Of a stretch of 64,000 nucleotides of DNA, positions 14,001-24,462 are shown in pieces. Where the stretch lies: contig OU612068.1 in NCBI GenBank assembly GCA_914767715.1, forward strand, positions 16,184,001 through 16,248,000, read 5' to 3'. This stretch comes from Membranipora membranacea. Taxonomy: Eukaryota; Bryozoa; Gymnolaemata; Cheilostomatida; Membraniporidae. Under the pieces are notes generated by a model. The model did not search any database, had not been told where the DNA came from, and was given only the letters and a program-made list of their open reading frames with translations. Position numbers and translations under genes: made by a program. The first letter of the stretch is position 1. Each line of letters opens with the position of its first letter.

Positions 14001-17000
14001 GGTTGTCCAGCTGCTCCAGATTGTCCTGGTGCTCCTGGTTGTCCTGCTGCTCCTGGTTGTCCGGCGGCTCCAGAGAATCCTCTGTCTCCTGGTGCTCCTG
14101 CTTGTCCTGGTTGTCCAGCTGCTCCTGCTTGTCCTGGTTGACCAGCTGCTCCTGCTTGTCCTGGGTTTCCTTGAGCGCCAGCTTGTCCTGGTGCTCCTTG
14201 TGCTCCTGGTTGACCATCATTTCCTGGTTGTCCAGCTGCTCCAGATTGGCCTGGTGCTCCTGCTTGTCCTGGTTGTCCGGCTGCTCCTGCTTGTCCTGGT
14301 TGTCCGGCTGCTCCTGATTGTCCTGGTGCTCCTTGAGCTCCTGGTTGTCCATCATTTCCTGGTTGTCCTGCTGCTCCAGATTGTCCTGGTGCTCCTGGTT
14401 GACCGGCAGCTCCTGGCTGTCCATCAAATCCATTGGATCCTGCGGCTCCAGCTTGTCCTGGTTGGCCAGCTGCTCCTGGTTGTCCTGGTGCTCCTTGTGA
14501 TCCTGGTTGTCCGGCTGCTCCTGCTTGTCCAGCTGCTCCAGAGAATCCTCTCTCTCCTTGAGCTCCGGCTTGTCCTGGTTGTCCGGCTGCTCCTGCTTGT
14601 CCTGGTGCTCCTTGAGCTCCTGGTTGTCCATCGAATCCTGGTGCTCCTGGTGTTCCAGATTGTCCTGGTGCTCCTGGTTGACCTGCTGCTCCTGGTTGTC
14701 CGGCGGCTCCAGAGAATCCTCTGTCTCCTGGTGCTCCTGCTTGTCCTGGTTGTCCGGCTGCTCCTGCTTGTCCTGGTTGTCCAGCAGCTCCTGATTGTCC
14801 AGGTGCTCCTTGTGCTCCTGGTTGTCCATCGTTACCTGGTTGTCCAGCTGCTCCTGGCTGTCCTGCGGCACCAGACTGTCCAGGTGCTCCTTGTGATCCT
14901 GGTTGTCCAGCTGCTCCTGCTTGTCCTGGTGCTCCTTGAGCTCCTGGTTGTCCATCATTTCCTGGCTGTCCTGGTGCTCCTGCTTGTCCAATACCTGGTG
15001 CTCCTTGCTGTCCTGGCTGTCCAGCTGCTCCTGGTTGTCCTGCTGCTCCAGAGAATCCTCTCTCTCCTTGTGCTCCAGCCTGTCCTGGTTGTCCAGCTGC
15101 TCCTGCTTGTCCTGGTGCTCCTTGAGCTCCTGGTTGACCATCAAATCCTGGTGCTCCTGGTGCTCCAGATTGTCCTGGTGATCCTGGTTGACCTGCTGCT
15201 CCTGGTTGTCCGGCGGCTCCAGAGAATCCTCTGTCTCCTGGTGCTCCTGCTTGTCCTGGTTGTCCAGCTGCTCCTGCTTGTCCTGGTTGTCCAGCTGCTC
15301 CTGATTGTCCAGGTGCTCCTTGTGCTCCTGGTTGTCCATCGTTACCTGGTTGTCCAGCTGCTCCTGGCTGTCCTGCAGCACCAGACTGTCCAGGTGCTCC
15401 TTGTGATCCTGGTTGTCCAGATGATCCTGCTTGTCCTGGTGCTCCTTGAGCTCCTGGTTGTCCATCATTTCCTGGTTGACCTGGTGCTCCAGATTGTCCT
15501 GGAGATCCGGCGGCTCCTGCAAAACCACGTTCACCTGGTGCGCCTGCTTGCCCTGGTTGACCTGGTGCTCCTTGTGCTCCTGGTTGACCATCAAATCCGT
15601 TAGCTCCTGCAGATCCTGGTTGACCAGCTGCTCCTGCTTGTCCTGGTTGACCTGCTGCTCCTGGTTGACCAGCGGCTCCTGATTGACCTGGTGCTCCAGA
15701 GAAACCTCTCTCTCCTTGGGCTCCTGCTTGTCCTGGTTGGCCAGCTGATCCTGGTTGTCCTGGGGCTCCTTGAGCTCCTGGTTGACCATCATTTCCTGGT
15801 TGTCCTGCTGCTCCTGCTTGTCCAATACCTGGTGCTCCTTGCTGTCCTGGTTGTCCAGCTGCTCCTGGTTGACCTGGTGCACCTTGAGCTCCTGGTTGTC
15901 CATCAAATCCATTAGATCCTGCAGCTCCTGGTTGTCCAGCAGCTCCTGGTTGTCCTGGTGCACCTTGTGCTCCTGGTTGTCCATCAAATCCTGGTGCTCC
16001 TGCGGCTCCTTGTTGTCCAACACCTGGTGCTCCTGGTTGTCCAGCAGATCCTGGTTGACCTGCAGCTCCTTGTTGTCCTGGTGCTCCTTGTGCTCCTGGC
16101 TGTCCATCAAATCCTGGTGCTCCTGGTGATCCTGGTTGTCCAGCAGCTCCTGGTTGTCCTGCGGCTCCTGCGTCTCCACGTTGTCCTGGAAGTCCGGCAC
16201 TTCCTGGCTGTCCTGGTGCTCCTTGTGCTCCTGGTTGACCGTCAAATCCATTGGATCCTGCAGATCCAGGTTGGCCAGCAGCTCCTGGTTGTCCTGGTGC
16301 TCCTTGTGCTCCTGATTGTCCATCATTTCCTGGTTGTCCTGGGGCACCAGATTGTCCTGGTGATCCTTGTGCGCCACTGAATCCACGTTCTCCTTGGGCT
16401 CCGGCCTGTCCTGGTTGACCAGCAGATCCTGGCTGTCCTGGGGCTCCTTGTGCTCCTGGTTGTCCATCATTTCCTGGCTGTCCTGAAGATCCTGGTTGTC
16501 CTGGTGCTCCTGCTGGTCCTGGTTGTCCATCAAATCCTGATGATCCTGGTTGTCCTGCTGATCCTGGTTGTCCTGGGGATCCTTGTGCTCCTGGTTGGCC
16601 ATCATTTCCTGGTTGTCCTGCTGCTCCAGATTGTCCTGGTGCTCCTGGTGTTCCATCGTTTCCTGGTTGTCCTGGCTGTCCTGGGTATCCTTGTGCGCCT
16701 GGTTGACCATCGTTACCTGGTTGTCCTGCAGATCCTGGCTGTCCTGGTGCTCCATCATTACCATGGTTACCATCATTTCCGTGACGACCATCTGATCCTG
16801 AAAGTCCTGGTGCTCCTTGGGCTCCGGTTTGTCCTGGTGCTCCTTGGGCTCCGGTTTGTCCTGGGGCTCCGTCGACACCATTTCTACCTGGTCTTCCTTC
16901 GGCTCCTGGTTGTCCATCAAAACCTGGTGCTCCTGGTGATCCTTGAGCTCCGGTTTGTCCTGGATGACCGACTGATCCTGGTGTTCCTGGCAAACCATCG

Positions 17001-17184
17001 TCACCATCATAACCGTTGATACCACGTACACCAGTTGATCCAGTTGATCCACGGCCTCCGGCTCTACCTGCAGATCCGGATGGTCCAGCTGGTCCAGGTG
17101 CTCCTGGTCGTCCATCATTTCCACGGTCTCCCTTTGGTCCTCTTGGTCCTGCAGGTCCAGTTGGTCCAGCTGGGCAGCTGCAAC
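8027..17184 (-). other. Collagen exon 3: single 9.2-kb Gly-X-Y repeat exon
   Basis: The acceptor CAG is at 17187-17185. The exon opens with a Cys-Ser-Cys-Pro element, then about 1,009 Gly-X-Y triplets made of a few modules: GQPGQAGAAGQPG, GNDGQPGAQGAPG, SNGFDGQPG and GAQGERGFSG. The first 130 and last 60 or so residues are more varied and less repetitive. I see seven Gly-X-Gly imperfections, one lysine (GPKGDRG, near the start) and one RGD (GQRGDAG). Glycine is mostly GGA. Vertebrate fibrillar collagen exons are typically 54 bp units; here there is no intron in 9 kb, as expected for expansion by duplication within one exon. Most Pro is in the Y position, the substrate site for prolyl 4-hydroxylase. 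Confidence 0.93.
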
Positions 17185-17942
17185 CTGTAAGATAAGGTGT
17201 TAGTTAGCATTAAAACAGTCCAAAGAGCACTGTCAGAGGAGACATAACTGTATACACATTTTGTGAAGCGATACCATTTTCAAACTGCAAAGGGATGTGA
17301 TAATGGAAAATAATCAACTTAAACCCAGCTGATTTATATTCCACATTGCTGGTATAATTTTTGCAAATCATTGAATCAAAGACACTAGAGTATAGTTATA
17401 TTTACCAGCTTGGCCGTATTGGAATCCAGTTCTAGAACCAAGGTTTCCGTAGTCAACCTGTCTCTTTGTCCTGGAGTCCACGGAAGAAACCAGTGACTGC
17501 AGGGTGTCGAATTTAACTGTCAAATCGGCATTCTCGGTCTGTAATTGAGAAACTTGAGATTCCAAAACCTGTAAATTTGAAAATGTCTACTCTAACCAAA
17601 TGATCAATATCAATCTGTCCCAGCATGCTCAAGTGCTCAAAAGTTTGCTCAAAAACAAATAACTAACAAATAATTTTGTTTCCAGCATAATATGATGTAA
17701 TGCAGTTTTAAATTAATCTTTGCAACAAATAAATTAGATGATTTGAACATTCATACCTCAAGGCTGTTGATCCTTGATGTTTGGTTATCGATTTTGTTCA
17801 ACAGATGAACACCAAAGATAACTCCAGCAGTGGTAACTGCGATCAGAAGACCAGTTATAGCAATAACTCCTAGTCCTGATACTGCTGGAGATCTTCGCTC
17901 CTCCTTGTGAGTATGGCCTGCATACTCCAAGTCCCCCTTCAT
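8027..17942 (-). CDS. Giant type II membrane-anchored collagen, 3,168 aa, three coding exons
   Basis: Coding exons run 17942-17757, 17568-17406 and 17184-8027. Both introns are GT-AG and the phases agree, giving 9,507 nt with the stop TAA at 8029-8027. Residues 1-21 are a short cytoplasmic head, about 22-48 a transmembrane segment, about 49-92 a coiled-coil-like stretch, 95-98 RTKR (furin-type site), 118-120 Cys-Ser-Cys, about 123-3150 Gly-X-Y repeats, and the last 18 residues a non-helical tail without cysteine. This order matches known membrane-anchored collagens (MACITs, nematode cuticle collagens), in which N-terminal coiled coils align the chains and proteolysis sheds the ectodomain. There is no fibrillar, C4 or C1q C-terminal domain. 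I infer a secreted or shed extracellular structural collagen with a helix of about 0.87 micrometre (0.286 nm per residue). The first ATG after the spliced leader has a purine at -3. Assignment to a named collagen type is not possible from the sequence. Confidence 0.93.
17406..17568 (-). other. Collagen exon 2: coiled coil and furin-type cleavage site
   Basis: The acceptor TTTACAG is before 17568 and the donor GTAAAT starts at 17405. The exon encodes residues 63-116 plus one base of a split Gly codon. The first 30 residues carry Val/Leu/Phe at heptad-like spacing (SQVSQLQTENADLTVKF), as in a parallel trimerising coiled coil. SRTKRQ follows, matching the R-X-K/R-R furin consensus, so the mature chain would begin at Gln99. 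A Tyr/Gly/Gln-rich linker leads to the helix. The same order of coiled coil, then dibasic site, then helix is known in MACIT and nematode cuticle collagens. Confidence 0.82.
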
Positions 17943-17948
17943 CTTGAT
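17757..17948 (-). other. Collagen exon 1: cytoplasmic head and transmembrane signal anchor
   Basis: The acceptor CTACAG ends at 17949, six bases of 5' UTR follow, and the ATG is at 17942-17940. The donor GTATGA starts at 17756. The exon encodes residues 1-62: a charged head (KEERR at about 13-17), then about 27 apolar residues rich in Gly, Ile, Val, Ala and Thr, then a polar segment starting NKIDNQ. Positive charges lie before the hydrophobic stretch, so the C-terminus should face the lumen or outside (type II). There is no signal-peptidase-like small-X-small boundary straight after the hydrophobic core, which favours an uncleaved anchor. Confidence 0.85.
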
Positions 17949-18720
17949 CTGTAGAGATAATCAAAAATTGAATTAATAAAGCCACACATGTGTTATTTTT
18001 TTTAAAATACCAAACAAGCAAAGTCTGATGGACTTGTACACAATTAAAATTTGGATGTCAACTCCAATGGATGAGAATGTCACTCAATGGCTATTGATTT
18101 ACACAGACAAGGGCCATATCTAATTTTGTAACATTTCTGAATCATTATTACCATGGAAACAAATATCAGGAAGTTTTTTGAAGTCATGGAGCAAAAGAAG
18201 TAACTGATGAGCTATGCTTGTCAAAGATTGAAAAAATAATATTCTGATATTTTGAATTCGGTGGATTGTGTCATATTTTTAACAAGTATCCAGGTTGGTA
18301 TAAAATATTATAGTAGGTGCTAAGCTTTTCTTCAACCTTACAGGGTTAATTGAAAACCCATCAGTTGGCATTGGCAACAAATAGAAAAATGCACAGTGAC
18401 ACCACACAGTATTATTGTAGGCAAGGAGATGGAGTTCAGCAACCAAATATTTATGACGTTCAAAGAGTCTTGACAATAAAGAAATCCTTTATCAGAAAAG
18501 GACAAAGATTTTTTGCAAACTCGCCCAAGCCGCATTTAACTGAGGCTTGCAAGATTATTATTAAAATAACTTCAGAAAATTTTCATAGAGGCAGTTTTGA
18601 AAAAAATCTCAGTTTTTCTATGTTGAGCTGCGTTAAAGAGTGTTATTCATTTCAGTTGTTTTGCCAGTAATAAAATTTATTCTAATGATGAGAAGAAAAA
18701 GCTACAAGAGTTGAACTCAC

Positions 18721-18845
18721 CCGTTTACCTGTCTTACTAGCAGACAAGATAAGAATTGAGAAATCACTACTATATCCAGAAAATATCAGATACTGTAGTC
18801 CTGAGAAGATCTCACTCCTTGATTGGGAATGGATGAGAGGATTCT
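18721..18845 (-). other. Predicted 5' UTR first exon of the collagen gene
   Basis: A strong donor (CGG|GTGAGT) lies at 18720-18715 and could join to the acceptor at 17949 across a 772-bp intron. An alternative donor, CAG|GTAAAC, lies nine bases earlier. The segment from 18845 contains no ATG, so the first ATG of the spliced mRNA would be the one at 17942. The extent is inferred from the TATA position and splice signals, not from transcript data. Confidence 0.5.
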
Positions 18846-18870
18846 GATTTCTCTCTAGCAGCTCTGCCAA

Positions 18871-18876
18871 TTTATA
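18871..18876 (-). promoter_or_regulatory. TATA box of the collagen promoter
   Basis: The minus strand reads CATATAAATTGG. TATAAA at 18876-18871 is 31 bases upstream of an initiator-like TCAGAA whose A is at 18845. Spacing and order are those of a focused RNA polymerase II promoter. Confidence 0.5.
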
Positions 18877-21800
18877 TGACAGTCAACCTCATAAATTATT
18901 CAATCCTTAAGCCACTCCCGTTTCCATGGCACACTCTGACAGGCTTTCTTTTTGATTTATTACTTCTATATCGATCATATTGAACTATTGGCTAGCTTAA
19001 GATTCAACTAAATGTGAAGGGTTTAGTAACCCTCCCCATCACTAGAAAATTGTAATCAGAACTGTATTATGAGGTATCTTAGGCTATATTGGTAATTCCC
19101 ATGGTGATAACTCAGGAATTCTAGATGCAGTTGATTACTTCGACTAAGCTCTTTTTTTCTGTATCATTAGCAAACAGTGATACGGTAAAGCCCAGTGCAG
19201 ATAATTACCATTGGCTGTAGGGACAAAATTTTAGATAAACCCAATTTCCCTTACAAGATGCATTATCATATCATCATTAACCATAGACTTTTAATATATT
19301 AAGTCTGTGTCATTACTTAACTTAAACTGTCTCTCGCTAACTCTTGCCCTGTCAGAACAAATTACAACCTCAATTTCAACAAATTGAAACAATGAAGAAT
19401 AAGGACATACAAACACAATTCTATCGAAAGAAGGTATATCAGGAGCCTAAGAGTCATGAATGCCCACATCATTAGAGCCACCTTAGCCCCTCAAAAATAT
19501 CCTGTGTAGCTCAGGACGTCATTTATAAGAAAACCTTGTTTGGTCATGGACAACCATTCCAGTCGTGAAGAGATCACTTGATAATTAAGTATATAAGAAA
19601 GTTAACACAGGTACAAAATGGTTTAGGCTCTTTTTCAAAAGTGTATGCTGTTCATATGGCTATATATATATTATATAATACAATGGGTTTTATTTATCGA
19701 ATGAGAAAATCCATCACTGATCTCTACTATGTTGCAGAAGGTGTCATGGTGTTATGGTCAGCTTAAATAAATCAATAAATGGGAGTCAATCATTCCTCAA
19801 AAAGGGTTGGGATTTCAGAATATATAGGGAACCCTAGCAAGGCAAGGCGAGGCATTTTGACAAAACTTGAAAACTTTGCAACGGGATCCAGCGTTAGTAG
19901 GACCAGACAATATAAAACATGAGTCAAATAGACATGGCGACAATGATGACGACAACAACTTTGATGATGACAACGCACTTGACAATGACCGCCATGATTA
20001 TTTACGTTACAAGGTCACAGCTTTTAGCAGAGAATGACAACCTGTCATAGTCGTCGTAGCTATGACACTATCACTAAGTGGAGGCGACTCCTTACTCATC
20101 AGTGCTGGCGCCAATAAACAACAAAGGTAAGGCTCGATACACATGAAGTAAAAGAAAACACGCAGGAGATCCGGCGGGCGGGGGACATGAGTCTGGGGTG
20201 CTCAGACTAACAAGAATGCGATCGCTGGTTAGAGGCAGGTCAGCCACTTGCCAATAAATAATGCATATCATATCATTGAATGTTTCTGAGTTGATCGAGG
20301 ATTGAACCAAATTCACTTCATAAAAAACTAAATGCCTCGGTGATGTAATGGCTTATTAGTAAGGTAGGCACAAAGGTTGAAATTAATTTTCCCACCATCC
20401 CGCATACATCAAACGTATTCAACCCAGTTCTGAATATCCACTAGTATCCATCTGTATCAGCCTATAGTTATTCACCTCTTAGGTTACGTACAAGAAACAT
20501 GGTTACCATTTATGTGAATCACACACCCACTGCAACCAGCAACAGTCTCAACATCTCTTATTAGCTCACCAACTGGGGATACAGCTCAAAAACTGAAATC
20601 ACTGATGCTTGCTTGTGTCGTTTGCTTCATGATTTTTATCTTCAGTTCAACTATTGCCAAACCATTATGACTAAGCCTGTCATGAAAGATAAAAATTAAA
20701 AATTTTTTTATTTTTAGAATGGAATTCGACGCTATGGTCAGATTTGACACTATGATCAGGGGCTCAAGAGTGACAGGCTGGCCACCAGTGTGTGGGACAG
20801 CTCTTTAATTCAATTACAAAAGAAGTCTCTGATTGTACACCCCCTGGACAACTATCATTTATACAACCACGCTCAAAATTTCCAGCACAATCATTACCAT
20901 TGATAGTATGTTGTTGATCAGCACTCATCACATAACCTGAATCCGTAGTTGCCCATCATCATTTTGAATCAAAAGAGAATTTCTGTAGAGTTGGGGCTAT
21001 CAATTTTTGTGGCCTATATCATTAACTACCCATTAAGTTATTTTTTGTGCAGTTGTGCAACTTTATTCTGTAATCACTCAAAAAATAAAAAATAACATAT
21101 ATAAACTGATCCGGCCATCTTTACGGCCAAAGATTATTCAAAACAAAACAACTGACAAAAAAATTAAATTTGGCAACAAGTTCATATTGTAAACACAAAT
21201 AAATAGATGATATTATCATAATCAATTTCATAAGGTGAACAGGTGACCATTTCTCATTTCATTGCTAGTGTCAAAGTATTTCTAAAACAATATTTCATCA
21301 ATTAACTGTTATTCTATCCTAAATTCATGTATACCATAATGCACAGCAGACTGGTCGTCATAGATCTGTTCCATCAGACTGACCAAGCTACTGAGTCACC
21401 TCTAAGGAATCAAAAAGATATGAACATTCTATAACACTATTGATATCTCTTTAGAAACCTTTCAGTTATTCTGTCATGTTGTGCAATAGAAGATTTCTAT
21501 GTTATCTCATATCATCCAGTTGACAGTCTGGTTCTTCTTCCCTTTCTTCCAGCCGAATGGTCAGTCGTACCCGATACTGATTTTCTTTATTGCAGGAGGA
21601 TTCAGTGGTGAGTGCAAGCCTTCAATAAGGCGGACCGTTCTAACGCCGTTGTGACTGAGTTGTTTGGTCAGGATTGCTTTGCATTGAGTTTTCTTGAGTT
21701 TGATGGGCAGTCGAGACTTAGCGTCTAGTATGGGATCAGACCTGGCGTGTATAGCTGGCAGTGGACACACATCCACTCGAGACGGGCCAGCGTTCAGAGC

Positions 21801-24462
21801 CTTATTGTCTTTAAATAGAGAGATCAGATCATGTTTGAGTACAACAGTTAATATTAGCAGCACATGTTGTAGTGTTAGTAAATCATAGTAACATGCGAAG
21901 TTGAATTCACGGCAGCTAACATCTAAGGCAGTTGACAGCTGGCTGTAGGTGTAGGCTTTGACCAAGACTCTATCGCTAGTTACCAGTACAGCATCTATTC
22001 TTTGTTTTTATTTTACGAAAATAACCGATATGCCTTAAGATTGAGACAAGCTGCTTAAAGTAGTCTGACTAGGTGGTTGTCGTTCATGGTAAGAGAGAGA
22101 TCACTTTATTCATATGGATCAACCCAGGACAATGATGGTTTGTGTAATCCAGCTCAATTAGGGGCAAGGCTCAGAGGTGCACAATAATCATGCTGGTGTT
22201 GAAATATAGCTCATCAAAACATCAGAGAGGACTGATTCATCAAATGCACTTTCCGAGACCGGTCAAGCTGGAAGCGATCCAGAAATATCCCGAGCTGATT
22301 CACAGGGTCAAAAAAGCGTGGCAAGCTCATAACCGTGATGAAATGGGATATTTTAGTTTGGCATCAAATTATTTCAGTACAACTCTATGTTGGGGACACT
22401 TTCAAATGAATCATCTGCGCTAGACCCTAATCAGACTTGTGTTGGCGCTATCAGTCCGTATATATAAAAATTTCACTGCTCCATATTCTGGGTGGTAACC
22501 AATTATAATAATACAATAACCTCAAATATACAGAAAGGTCAGTATTCAAAGAAAAAGGACTTGGTGCGGACCAGTTTATAAATTCATCATTTCTGTGCCA
22601 CATATTAATTAGTTGATTAGAAATTGATGGATTCACGAATTATAATACAATTGGTTTCCTCCCCATCCACCAGCCCCTCCCTTGTCCCTAGGTCTAAGAC
22701 ACAGGTAGATGTTCGACCTCCCAATGCAACGTCTGCATAAGTGTTTACCTTGGTCTGGTGAATATTAGGGTTCTGGCTGTTCAATCATGCTAAATCGAGG
22801 TCTACACCTACCCTCCCATCTATGATCCAGGTTGGTTGGTGAGGAGCATAAGGCTATCACTTTACATGTATATGGATGATATGGTTGCCACACGTTTTGT
22901 TTGACAGCCCAGAGAAACGCCTAAGTGCTGAACTCATCAGGTATTCCATATTTGTACGCTTAATTTACATAAAACAAAACCCTCCAAACATTTGACTTCT
23001 AAATTCATCTAAATTAGCATGAAGTAATTTAGTCATTTATTGCCATCAGTCCATGATGTCAGAAGTGAAAGAGGCGATTGGAAATTGGGAGTGAACCACA
23101 AACTCCTACTTCTCCACAATTTATGTATGATTCTGCCGCATGTACCTACTCAAATCAACTATCAATAAAATAATGATCAGAAATCCATTATGTCAAAATG
23201 AGCACAGATACGGTTAAAAATCAGTTGCTCGATTTTTCTTCTGGTGAAAATTCTAGGAACGCATTAGCTTAATGTCTTTTCGCTGGATGCCATCAAGAAG
23301 ACACCTGTATACAGACTGGGTAAAATAAAGTTTTATTCCATCTTGAGTTGAATTATTGTGCCAGGTTATATACATACATGATATGTGTAATATTCGTGTA
23401 GCAAATTCACATAACTTGTAATTCACAGACATTGAACTCCGAGAAGAATTTAGTTCAGTGGTCACAGATGATAGAGAATATCATAGACAATAGAGAATAG
23501 CTGCAAATTTGAGAATAGCTCAAAGATTTTCCAGATCTGGCTATTTTAGAAAAGCAATAAGAAATATTTGACAGGCTATTTCAGATCCTGGTTACTATTT
23601 ATTAGAAGGTGTGATGAGGCGTTGCTCGGTTATGACATTGATGAGAATCATCTGCCAAAATACTTCACAAGAATGGAGCAGACGTTATATGACAGGGCTG
23701 AAACTTTGTGATCTGTCACTTGAGGTGCTTTTGTCTTGAGTGAAGTTGAAAGTTTGCGGCTTTACTATGATTTGATCTTGTTTTTGTGACAATGCCAAGA
23801 AATCATTATAATCTGTAGGGAGACTTGTACCACGCTTTTGGCAAACAACAAGTTTGGGTGAAATTTCAACACAGGTCTACCATAGTTTGCATATATAATT
23901 TGGACACTTTGCTCATTTAATCATAATATTTGTTACGCATATAAAGTTCATAGACAGAAACAATCTGATTTGTATGAGTTTGTCACACCGGGTTTCCCTT
24001 GCAGCCAAAGCAAAAACAGTGTCATGTCCCACTTTCATACTATCGGCAAGCGCACAGGCAGATACATGCAACGCGCAAGCTAGTAATCTTTGTTGCCATT
24101 CTCAGTTTGCAGGGGAGATGATGGCATGCCGTGCACAAGAGAAATTAAGACACTTTCCACGGATGAAATTGGTCGCAGGCACGACGCCCATCAAGGCAAG
24201 TAACATCAACGCAGCCAGATGTGACTATATAGAAACTGTATAAGCAGACAGGGCAACTGAGGAGACTTGGACTAGCAGTTAAGCCAACCATCATAGTACT
24301 CTAATCCTTAACTTGCTACCAACAGACAAAGGAACATATCGATATGAGGAAAGACAAGAAATACAGGTGAAGCAACAAGCCGGCTTTTTTAGTAATGTAT
24401 TAGTGAGTATTCTGACATCTATTGTTGTTGGGAGTGCATCCATGTACTTGACATCACGCTTT
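18877..24462. other. Intergenic region between the collagen and CNBD genes
   Basis: Apart from the open frame at 21561-22005 I see no supported gene. A possible tRNA-like SINE head lies near 20333-20400. An 89-codon ATG frame at 23974-24243 (plus) has raised GC but no recognisable feature. Confidence 0.5.
21561..22005 (-). CDS. Unexplained open frame of about 148 codons, no family recognised
   Basis: The frame is open from about 22005 to a stop at 21561, without an ATG near its start, in an otherwise gene-poor interval. The translation has a mixed, protein-like composition (LSTALDVSCREFNFACYYDL; SRLPIKLKKTQCKAILTKQL) and a local GC rise. It could be an exon of an unrecognised gene, or a remnant of a mobile-element protein. 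I cannot assign a function. Confidence 0.3.

Noticed and set aside
8326-16380. Several long plus-strand frames (Leu/Val-rich and Trp/Ser/Cys-rich)
   Set aside because: Antisense shadows of the nine-base collagen repeat; no start context, splice signals or plausible protein composition.
7939-17124. A 3,061-codon minus-strand frame rich in Gln, Asp, Glu, His and Asn, seemingly a giant coiled-coil protein
   Set aside because: It is the collagen exon read out of register. The Gly-X-Y frame is continuous with the upstream spliced exons, and the alternative frame has no such support.
8027-17184. Periodic repeats that might suggest a CRISPR array or satellite DNA
   Set aside because: There are no unique spacers, and the period keeps a Gly-X-Y coding frame for 9 kb.
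20333-20400. tRNA-like sequence (GTGATGTAATGGCTTATTAG ... GGTTGAAATT)
   Set aside because: A and B boxes are both poor and no SINE body or tail could be delimited.
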